From Ostrinia nubilalis (Eukaryota > Arthropoda > Insecta > Lepidoptera > Crambidae): 64,000 nt of DNA. The position numbers were made by a program, and so were the translations under genes. The notes beneath the pieces are model-generated. The model saw only the letters and a list, made by a program, of their open reading frames with translations, was not told the origin of the DNA and did no database searches. The DNA is taken from NCBI RefSeq assembly GCF_963855985.1, contig NC_087099.1:13980001-14044000 (forward strand). Reading direction: 5' to 3'. Below, piece by piece: positions 44,199 to 56,100 of this stretch (position 1 is its first letter; the number at the start of each line of letters is the position of its first letter).

Positions 44199-47100
44199 CT
44201 GTAAGAAAATTTGAGTGTATTTAAAATCAATGGTTTATCAACCTCACCATTTCAGCTACAGCATGTTCACTGCTGAACATAGACTTCCATCAATTAGTTA
44301 TATTTTCCTGACCGTTTGGAAGGGTCCTGCATCCAGTTTTATAGTACGAAACGAAATGGAAGGACATGTTAAATCACATAAATTAAAATAAGGAAAATTC
44401 CTCAGTCAAATAAACTGTCCCCATGGAATCTTTTTGCACGCTTGAAATTGAAAAATCATTGGATGTAATTTAAAACTAAATAAAAATATAATCATTTGTC
44501 AACCACATCATAGGATGTATGTGACAGCCCTATAGGCAAAAAAAGTCGCTTTTTGAAATTAAACCCAATATTTTTCATGAAGGATAAGAAGTGAACATTT
44601 GGTGAACCGATTTAAATATTAGTAGGTAATCTATTTATTTATTGAATTTGAATCTGCAGTTATGTTTCGGAAGGCCTTTAACTAACTACTAAACAAAGTA
44701 GAGCTATGTTTACTAGACATGTCCAGGGCAAACGACCTACTCCAGACAAGCATATAAATAATTCTCACCCAATGCTTGACGATGTTCCGAAGTTTGAACT
44801 TGATGGCGTCCCGGGAGGCGCCGTCCTCTCTGTCGTACACACCTGTTGAATTTTTAGTTTGGTTAGTATAAACTCTTTAAAGTCTCGATAGGCTTTCTTT
44901 CAAACAAATGAAGCCAGTCTATGTCTCTGTTGTATTAAAGATATTGAGCAGAATAAAGTAGGTACTTTTAACTAGGTTTTGCCAAGTTTTGCTCCCAAAT
45001 TAGTCCGCATGGATTTCATCTTGACACGCTATAAGATCCGGCCTGCAACCTTATTAACCTTTTCAACGCCAATGACGGATACATGCGTACATCAGGTTGA
45101 CCGCCAACGACAGATTAATCAGCCTTAAAAATGATGTCAGTAATAGGCTAATTGAGTATTATGTAACTGGAAAACTGGAATGCAACTCTCCCTCGCACCT
45201 ACCCGCATACCTCCCCGCGTTTGCCCCGTCCGTACCAGAGAGTCGGTGTGACGTCATGGCTGCCAGGTACGCAGTTAACACGACCGGGTTGTAATACATA
45301 TTTTACAATATATCCAGGGTTCGCCTGGATGGAGGGGCGTCTCTTCCTGGCTCAGCTGGTGACACCTATCAGTTCTTGGTTCCTTGTTAAAGAGGGACCA
45401 CTCACCACCATCCCTGACGGGTATGATGTCGTCTCCCAGGGGCAGCAGGCCGCTGTACCCGGAATGAGGGTAGCCTGGATGGGGGGGCGTCTCTTCCTGG
45501 CCCAGCTGGTGACGGGCTATCAGGTCTTGGTTCGTCTGCTGCGAATAGAAGGTTGTTGATGTTAAAATGTGGCCGCAGATTTGATTCCTGGGACAAATGA
45601 TGATAGCGTGATCAACACACGCTTTTTATTTTTATTATCAAAACTATCAGAACATCCTGAACCATGACTTAAAATGATTTGATTCTTTACCTTTTTTTTA
45701 TATGTACAAAATCAGATACTTTTGATATCATCGATTTTTTAAATTATCTATCATCGATCTTGAAGTTTTGATTGGACTAATGTTATCTACATACATTTTA
45801 TTTATAAACTTTTCTTTTCTCTTAACTTATTGCGCGAGATGATTTATACAATGTAAGAATGAAAGTTCATCTATATTTCAGCTGGATTCTTCATATTTTC
45901 TGGCCACAATAACTCCTTGATTTTCAATACGAATAAACACCTATCCCCGTAGACCTATATTCTTTTTTATATCGCCTGCTGAAGATAAATGTAATTTGTA
46001 TTCTATAAAAAATATTTGTGTTTAAATTTTGAGTATATAATGAAGTTTAATGATCCTAAAATCTTGCAAGCTTTTCACGATGTGAGCTTTTACTGCTACA
46101 TTATTATGATTTTGGTGTGCTACGTATTAACCACGATGACGATTTAGAATGTGGGAGATAAACCCTTGACATACGTTAACCAAATTCAAACCTCTTTAAT
46201 ATGGATAGGTGTTAACAGGCTAATTTACCTAATCGTAAAAGTTACATAAATGAATAAGCTTTAAACTGATTGTTTCCTTTGCAAAAAATTCACCTTTTTT
46301 ATGTAACCAAGAAGGTTTTAAGTAAACCACCCAATATGCAGATGCGTTGTCGTCGTTTAGCTAATCTTGTAGACTAGACGTGTGCCTCATGCAAATGTCG
46401 AATCAACAGTCGCTAGATTTAATTAGAACAGGTAAGACCTTTGTTAAGTATTTAGAGACTGGTGTGAGAGCGTTGCTATTTGTTGAGGTCCTTGCTAACG
46501 AGAGTTTTGGTAACACAGCAGTAGTTTTCAATAATATTAATTGTGTGTGTACCTATGTGTCTGTAGATATTTGCACACAGGTCTTCAATTATTACAAATC
46601 CATTTACCAAAGACTTCTAAGGCTGAGTTGCACCATCTTACTTTGACTTTAACAAGCGTCAAAAATCTGTCAAACTCCCGGCGTCAAAAAAAAGCACCGG
46701 TTATTGTTAAAGTTACTGTTAAATAAGCTGGTGAAACTCAGCCTAAATACGTAACTTCTTGTCAGGCTGTACGGTGCTGCTGTGTATGACCGAAAGTTGT
46801 CATTCTTTACATTTTGATTACATACTTATTTGACCTTAATACAAATTTAATTCTGATGAGCCACTTAATTTTTAGTAGATACGACAAAGTCTATGGCTTT
46901 TATGCTAGCCAAAAAGATGGTGTCTTTTTCAAGACTGCTACTTAAACCAACCCAGAAGTTTGCTATCGCAATTTAGAGCTCCTGCTTGCTAACTGAAACC
47001 TAAAACTTTCCAAACCTAAATAACTTCAAAGTTCGTATCGTATCGTTTCAGCCGAAAGACGTCCACTACTGGACAAAGGCCTTCCCCAAGGATTTCCACG

Positions 47101-50100
47101 AAGACCGGTCCTACGCCGCTCACATCCAGGCACCTCCCGCGACCTTCACCAGATCATCGGTCCAATTTGCAATAACTTCAAAGTTAATTTTACTTAAACT
47201 TACGTCAATGGCGGCAATGTCAGACCTCTTGCCGTGCCCTCCGAAGCAGGAGTGACCGAATGCTGAACATCCTCCTGTTGACAAAAACATTTATGTCAAA
47301 ACTTCATACAGTTCATTCCTGTAAAAGAATTTTGTTTAGACTACGTAAGCTCTTAAGTTTTTACATTTATGACAATAAATTATTACCTAAACGCTCATTC
47401 AATGTAAAAATGACAAAAAACGAACGTAATTTTTTTATTGTTTTATTATCTCGGTGGCCAGTACTTGTATCTACAGAAAAAAAGATTTTAAAACAATAAG
47501 GATAATAACCGATCTTTTTACGTCAAACTTTTTCAACATTGCCAGGCAATTTCATCATAAAATTGGGTCTGGCCACAATTTTCACTAATTAGCATTATCG
47601 CGGGAAATCTTTCGTACATTTTCCGGAATTTTCTCGATTCAAATTCTTAATTCTAAATAACTACAGCCGGAGCCAACTGAATTGAAATCGAACAAACAAG
47701 CGAGTCCACGCTAAAGTCTGGGTAAACAACTAGTTCATTCCGATTGCCTAGGTAGAAATGCTGCAGTATTTTAGATTTTTAGACCAATTTGCGTCTCGGG
47801 AATGTTTGGACTTTGCTTTTAAAAATAAAGCTAATTGGGTCGTTTTCGTTAGGTGTTGTTCCGGTTATATTTTAATCCGTTAATTCAAGTGTAATGAGGT
47901 GTTTTTATGAATATGAGTTTACGTGGGACATTTTAAACTTGAATCAACCTTATTTCCCGGTAAGAAATACGATACCGTTCATCAGAAAGCACGTTAAGCC
48001 GTGTCAGTATTTCGATGACGTTTTTTTGTCATTTTTTAAAGAATTAATTAATGTCCCTTTATTTCTTCCGACATTCATCCATATTCCAATATGAATTACG
48101 TGTACCACATTCGACAGACAGACGACCGATTCTTGAATTAACATTGCTACAAAAACATTTTTCCTCCGTCAAATAAACATAGAACCGAAATGTGGGCCCA
48201 AGGCGCCTCCATTGACATACGACACAACTCGATTGTTCCCTTTCAAAGCAACCATTGTAATATTCAGTTTATTTGTCATTCAAATCAAAAATTGATTTTC
48301 TTTGATTCGTCATACGTGTGTAACAGATACCTTTTTGTGTCATGCGCCTTGACATTTTCGAGTACAACAATGAAATGCTGATTAATTAACAGCCATTCAA
48401 TTATACTTTCGGTTATTATGTTAAAATGAACCAAATGATTACATCCTAATTTTTCTTTTAAAATTCGTTACTTGCGTTTGGCATATTTAAAATTACTTAA
48501 ATTGCTCAGTATAAATAATAAAATATGTTACTCTTTATTACACAATGCACCTACAAACATTGTAATTACAAAAATGGTAATTTTGCAAATTGCAATCTAC
48601 TTTTTTAATCCTGGCCTTCAACGCCGATATTTTAGAACACATTTTTGCGACCTCTGCCGTTCATTATAATAATATTCTCTATCCACGTCCAAATTCAAAT
48701 TTGTGTTCGAATCCGAATTTGCCACAGATTATCGTCATAACAGTTCTATTTTTAAAGATTCGAACATTCGAACGCTGATTAATCTGTGGAGAATCGACAA
48801 CCTCTTTGGTATCAGTTAGAGATGCAAATTCGGCGCGCGTGCCGTTCCGAGCAAAAAGGTTGCAACTTGCAATTCTCTCATTTATCACAAAAGAGGTTTC
48901 TGACACAGACTAACAAGATTACTAACTGGGGACGATAATTGCGTAGGTACATTCTGTACGATGTTTTGAAACAAGCGTGTTAGAGAGATTAGTAAATTAC
49001 CTACCAAGTTTACTTTTGTTTTTATTCAAGGTTGATTTTGTTTAGAATAAAGTTTTTTAAAGAAAAGTATCATGATGTTCACTATAACCTTTTGCTACTA
49101 AAGAAGCATTGAGTAGTAGTAGTAGTTAAGTAGTACTTTAAAAGAATTGTTGAAGTTTTAGCGTCTCAAAAATAACTATTTCTTAGGGTAATGTCATACT
49201 GATCTGAATGTACATAATAGTACAATTTTCAGCGAAATTCTCTTTCATACCTCTTGCACTTCGATCCGCAACGGTTAAGGCCATAGCCGTAGGATTTGTT
49301 TCAGCTATTTTCTGTGTATAAGATCCAAAAAAAGTAAATTGTCACTTATTTCCGCGCCAAAAAAATGCTGACAGATGTCAGAATATCGTTCCCGTTCACC
49401 ATTCTTTTTTAGAGTAGGCTTCATTCATTCGGATAAAGGCCAAAGGTTACACAACACACCACGTAATGCCCCCAACGTTTGCAGTGACACGCATGTTGCA
49501 TCTGGCGATAGGATTAGTTCTAACGAACCTGCCGTGATGTAACGGTCTAAGGCATAAGCTTACTGAAGCTATTGTAAGCTGATCATCCGTCATGGATAAT
49601 GATCGTTTTTGAGGATGATTATGTCCTCTCGTCATTCATTAGTATGTCAATAATGTCATGACCATGATTATTTGACTAGGTATTTAGTGCAGTCCTGTGG
49701 GTCTAGACATAATGCACTTTTTGATCGAATCGAAAATCGAATCCGTCAAAACTCCATACAAAAAAAAGGCGTTTCGACCACTTTTCGACTGGTTTGCGAT
49801 TATAATGTGCACTTTGTCTAGACCCACTGTTGTCCCCCCTGGCTAGTTCGTCTGGCGTACTTCAAACGATTATTTCGTGCGAAGTTTTCAATCAACATTT
49901 TTAGTAACGACAATCAAAATTATTTAAAGCTTGATATTACATCTTTAACTAATTAGTAAATGCCAATAGTTGTTAGACCAATCATAGGTCGAAACTTTTC
50001 TTGACTTATTTCAATAGTTTTATGGCCATGAGCGTCAGTTCAGTCTGGCCTAAAACAAGTAGTAAAGCTTAGGGATTAGGACACAGTTTTTTTCTTCTTT

Positions 50101-53100
50101 GACTCTTGCGGATTGCAGGATACGGTTCTATACGGCCTACTACGGTAACTTGAATTTGGTCGTAATTTCGTAGTGTTTTAGACCTCCTTGTTTGCTCCAA
50201 CCACGCATTAGGGTTGGCGCTAACTTGGTCGTTGAGGCTGCTTGCATAACTCGTTACACGACCTGGCCTGTGTTTACTCGCACTAACAAATACAATGGCG
50301 AAACCACTGTTGGGTTAGGTTATTGTGTGCGTTGCTGCTTGAATCAAGTCTAGGTACATCGAGAGGCGGTTAACTAAGACCACCTGGATTGTGCTGCTCC
50401 GACTGGCTTATTTTGTACCAGTTATAGTTTACTTCCTACTTGACATATTAAGAAGTATTTATGTGCATAGAACAATTTCTGCCTTTATTGTGATGGAAGA
50501 GCAGCACTTAGTTTATAAATAAAATTACGTTTAATTAACCTTTTCCGTTCGGGAGGCACATATTGATGCCTAGTCTAAAGTCACTTCTCAATACGGGGAC
50601 ATCTATAGTTGCTTTGGCAAAACCAATACTAAATCACGATTTACGACAAAAATCAAAAAAATTGCAAATTCAATGTAAAATACGCATGAACCTAATTTAA
50701 AGTACATTCGTTGCAGAATATACAATGTATATTCCAAATTTCAATTACCGTAAGTCTCTTACTTTTTAAATATCTTGATGTAAAGTGGAGCAAACAAACA
50801 CAGCGTAAAAATACCCCGTATTGAGAGGCGCACTTTGGTTTCCAATAGCCCGTAGGGAAAAATAGCTCTTAAGCCCAACCACGGCTATTTGCATAACTTA
50901 GTATTCTATGAATTTAATAAAGATTATCCGATTCCGAAAAATCTATCACCAGTAGAAACTAAGTAACTACATATCTCAATCTCTAAATATACTAGTTCCT
51001 TAAATATCGTTTATACTAACTAACCCATTTCAAACAAAACCACCTGCATTTTCTCTCCCCTCATGAAACAATTAACTCCTTTTTGGTTGCAATAATAATG
51101 TTACCATATTCAGCGCAAAGAAACCGCAACAAAATGTCGCCGACGCGAATTCGCAGCCACAAAGGGGGTCATAAGCTTCGTTTTTCCCGCTTAATTGAGA
51201 AACGTCACTTACAGCGTTACTACGGGAACCGGCCAGAGAACAAAACACAAACTTCATTCGTTTTGAATTTAGAACTCTACTTTTTTAAATGTTTGTTGCA
51301 TGCTATGTTTTTCTCGTTTAGACCTTGGGTTTAGACAAATGGGACATTAAGCTGCACTGTTTTAATAAGAGCTATGTTTATTTAAAATGCATTAAGTAGG
51401 CCAGTACTAAATAGTATTGTAGTTACTGATATTTTAAGAAATAAATAATATCGGAGAACTTTATGATTCAATTATATTTTAAATTGGTAAGATACTGAAA
51501 AGCAGTTTTTACAGTAAAATTAGAAACTATTCGTTTCTAGGCAAGTAACATAATTTCAATCCACTGTTTGATTTTGACAATTCTCGCACTTAATAAAAAC
51601 AACCCCAACTAAATTATTTGTCTAGTTAACTATTGTTGTTATAATTTCCAATTATCACGTGCATGTGGACTATTTTAAACTAAACCTAGCTTACCTAACG
51701 TATAACTGGTTTTTTTTTCTTATTTTAAAAACGAAATTTTCCTAACCCTTTACATAATTAATATTAAGTTAACGTCTCACTCCATGTTCATTTTCACAAA
51801 TCAAAACAAATGAAGGTGAAACCGCCAAAAACTTATTTAAAATCATCCCCAAGTGTCCCTTTACCTTTTAACTGCAAAATGAACCTTAATCACTTGCTGA
51901 GAAGTGTCAAAATGTTGTAATTTAAAAGTAAAAGTGCCGGACTTATTGCAATAAACGTTAAAATTAACGTTAATGGACATACACGGTTCCATCCGCGGAC
52001 TCCTTTGAGAATTACACGATATTAAGTTTAAAACTTTTTACCAAGATAATAGTTTTAAAAGGATAATCTTAGCCTGATTTGCACCGCCTAACTTTAACCG
52101 TAATTATAACGATGACCGGCGTTTTTTGACAGACTTTTGACGTTTGCTAAAGTTAAAGTAAGGTGGTGCAAGCCGCCACTCTACATTTCAATGATTGATA
52201 TTAAAGCCAAACATACCTAACTTGTTGAAATATGCCAGTTAATTAATTTTATTGATAATATTTAGTAAATTCCAGCCCATTTTAATTATAGAGGGGGACT
52301 TTCACCATTATAATTATAGAAATAACCTTATGTGGGTGTCACCAATAAAGATAATAATAATTATTTTGTTCAAACCTACGTCTCAGGTTTGAACAAATTA
52401 ATGAGTACTTCAATTAACTCCTCTAATTAATGCTATGAAGTGTTATTTCATGAATATCTTAAAGTAATTACTAGTGTCAGTCACCTTACGTAATAGGTAA
52501 TAGGTAGGTACCTACTTTATAAATATAATATGTATAGTAAACGGAAATACATATATACAACTAGCATTCCGCCCGCGGCTTCGCCCGCGTGGAATTTTGT
52601 CTGTCACTGAAAAACTTTATCGCGCGCGTCCCTGTTTCAAAAACCGGGATAAAAACTATCCTATGTCCTTTCCCGGGACTCGAACTATCTCTATGCCAAA
52701 AGACAATGCCGGAAATTGGCGTCTTTTTTTTTTCGCGCGGCCATCGACCAAACTTTGTTTTTTGATTACAAAATAGTGTAATAAATCAAACTTACTATGA
52801 CATGTATACCTCTAAACTCAGTCTGAACTGAGTTACGAGCATTAGAAGTTTGATGATTTTCATACTAGATTTGCTTTTTGCGCGCAAAGTTTTGTAAGAA
52901 ATTGCAACAAACTAGTGAGATTGTATGTGTAAACAAACAATAATATCCATTATAGGCTCCAGACATCAGTATGGAGCAGAATCAGCGCAATAAAAAAATA
53001 GCGCAATATTTTGTTGCAATTTCTTACAAAACTTGCGCACAAAAAGCAAATCTAGTATGAAAATCATCAAACTTCTAATGCTCGTAACTCAGTTCAGACT

Positions 53101-56100
53101 GAGTTTAGAGGTATACATGCCGTAGTAAGTTTGGTTTATTACACTATTTTGTAATCAAAAAAACAAAGTTTGATCGATGGCCGCGCGAAAAAAAAAAGAC
53201 GCCACTTTCCATACAAAATCTGGCATTGCCATTTCATCAAGATCGGCTCAGTGGTTTAGGCGTGAAAGAAAGACAGACAGACAGAGTTACTTTCGCATTT
53301 ATAATATTAGTATAGATAGAATATAGATTACGTGTCTATTATTAGATTTTAAATATTGTAAAAATAAACTTTTCGCTTTAGAAAAGCCTCCTACATGAGC
53401 TTTGAAAGTTTGAAATTCCACAGACAAACTAAAATCCAAAAGTCACTGGCAAATGTTAATTTGAGTCTTTGTCCAATTTGTTTGTGCCAGCTAATAAGCG
53501 GCTTTTGACTAGTTGTTTCATGGTTCTGCCACAATAGACGAGCAGGACAGTATACATTGAAGTAACTCTTAATTATATTCAACATCATCTCATTTCAGCC
53601 ACAGGACGTCCATTACTTAACATGATGATTTTCACATCACCCGATTGCCAGCCTGCTTCCAGCGCCATCCTATATGAGGTCGTTAGTCCACCTTGTGAGT
53701 GGACACTCCGTTTTAGGTATTTCTAAGTCATTTATTCTGTATAATAAATAATAGGCTTATAAAAGCGGTTATACAAAATATAGGTACGCGCGCCTATTAC
53801 TTTATTTCTACCAGTGCTTCAGGTTAATAAAGGGGCCTGTGTTGAGAAGAAGCATAGGTATTGATTTTTTTTGTTCTTTAAGGCGGCTTTTTGGCCTTTG
53901 GAGATGCAAAATATCGATAAAAGTACCCACGTTGACAATATAGTCATTATTTCAAAACGAGTCTGAAAAAGGTTGACGATTTCTTCTCACTTGAGCCGAT
54001 CAAACGAGTCCATTCAGTATTTAGGACTCCTGAAGTGTGGCAGGGTAAGCAATATTTGGGACAATTATTGGGAGGGCCAAGTGAGAAATACATAATATAT
54101 GACATCAATTTTCACAATATTACCGGATTTCTTCGATTTCTTTGTCACATTGTAGATATTTACGTCAATGAATTCTACAGGGTGTACCAGAATGGGTGAA
54201 CTGCTAGGGGAGGTAGCTCTACTAATGTACTATCCCTAAAAATATGAAAAAAAAATTGAATTCGGATTTTTTTTAAATAAAGTGCTCTAAACTCGAAATC
54301 TAGTCATTATTTTCAAAAGTTTGTTTACAGATAAACGAAGCGATCATGTACAATTAGTATTAGTAAGAAAAAACTTAAACTTAGGCAAAGCTGATTTATT
54401 TTCACGTTTTCAAAAAAATTTTTTTTTGTGTCCTTATGCGCTTTATAATTTTTCATATTTTTTAGGGATAGTATATTAGTAGAGCTACCTCCCCTAGCAG
54501 TTTGATTCAACCATACTGGGACACTCTGTATAAATTTTCCCTTCGAAATGTTGCAAAGCTTGAATGTTGTGGGTGGCAGTTTAAGCACTTAAATTAGTCT
54601 ATTAATAACAGGTGCTCTAAAATCTAAAATAGTTTACAATTTATTTATAGGGGCAGTTAAGTACTATCTTCTGCCCACGACTTCGCCCTCGTGTTCAAAA
54701 TAGCCTATGTTCTATTCTGATAATAAATTACACCTAATACTGTAACAATTTATCAAAATACGTGCAGTAGTTTTTGTGTTAAGAAGTAATAAAAGATCCA
54801 TTCATGCATATTCTATGCTAACTCAAAAGCATCTACTTATAATTGTTTTAAAATATTAATTTATAAAGCGTAACTAACCAAAAACAATGTAAAAATGCGA
54901 ATACAAAAGTATTGAGACCATTATTTGTAGACGAGCGAATCAAGCTTAACATTGTGGCATCTTGCGTAGTTATATTAGGAGTTACTTTTCAATGAAAATG
55001 AATAGTCTAATGTGCTGTCAACTACTTATACCTAACCATTCCTACTGTATCAAAAGTCAACTGTGGTTTCGCCTTTGAATCGAACTTTCAATAGAATTTG
55101 TTTTTATTCAGAATCAAGCGCTTTTGTTCTTCTGACGATGATAAAATCATTGTTAAATTAGGAGTTAATATTGTAACAGAAAAGTTAACAACAATTTTGT
55201 GGGTTGTGTAAGTAAAAGAAGTTATAAGCCTGTAGAATGACTTTTATTGACAATTTTCCCTAAAGGGCTGACTTTACAATTCAAACACAACTTCTTAATC
55301 TTTATGAGAAATGTTTAATTTCAATCTACTTTTATTTTCGAAAATCTCTCCTTTTGATTTTAATGTTACACCTTTTTTAAACTTCTTTAAGCATACACAT
55401 TTTAGAAACATATCATCCTGTAGATAAAACATCTCTGACTCCTGATTTTAGGAATTTACATACTTTTAGCAAGAAACCCCTTGAGCCCTCGAAATGTGAG
55501 AGCTTTTTAATTAAGCTCTTTTACTTAATTTGAAGATAAATGTTGATGTGAAAATTGTACGTGCTTCTTAAAAAATCTTATATTTACCTCTACTTTTTCT
55601 TTGTTATTTTAGTACTATGGCTCACCCCCACTTCGCATGTCCCATGCGGGAACCTTCGATTGGAAAATCCAACGTCCTAATAAGGCGATATTCCAAGAAC
55701 CACAACGTATTAATTGCCTACAATTATCCTACTAAAGTTGTCTATTTTGACAAGGTAACTTAGCCCTCATTACCATTCCGAACTTAAGGCAAATGATTGT
55801 GAGTTGTAGTTATTGCAGGTGGGGCAACAGCGGGGCAGAAGCGGGGCTTAAAGTTTAAGCGGCGTGTAAACAAACGCTTTGACCTGGGCCCGTAAACATA
55901 AGTCAAAACTAAGTCGCTGAGTACATTTGAAGACAAATAGAAGGACTACAGATATAGATTTGCTTAAAGAAGCCTAGACTATACCTTGAAACTTTACAAA
56001 AATAAACAAAAGGGAAAATTTAAACAGGTTCAACTATCATACATAACTTGATGTCTCTATTCTATAACTAAAGCGGGATTCAGGAAAAGGACATGAAACA

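Larger units (their letters stand above)
44843..45405 (-). other. CCHa2 intron 3
   Basis: It holds a GC-rich stretch (about 45180-45290) with a perfect CRE, and a decayed copy of exon 3. Confidence 0.8.
45539..47203 (-). other. CCHa2 intron 2
   Basis: It holds a MITE and a LINE tail next to the hormone exon. The rest is AT-rich. Confidence 0.8.

Noticed and set aside
45221..45559. 112-codon frame on the + strand with an internal repeat (AWMEGRLFLAQLVT / AWMGGRLFLAQLVT)
   Set aside because: It is the antisense of CCHa2 exon 3 and of its decayed copy; the repeat is the exon duplication seen from the other strand.
51083..51334. 83-codon + strand frame, basic at first (RIRSHKGGHKLRFSRLIEKR)
   Set aside because: No start context, motif or splice support; inside CCHa2 intron 1. 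Possibly a transposon piece, not enough to call.
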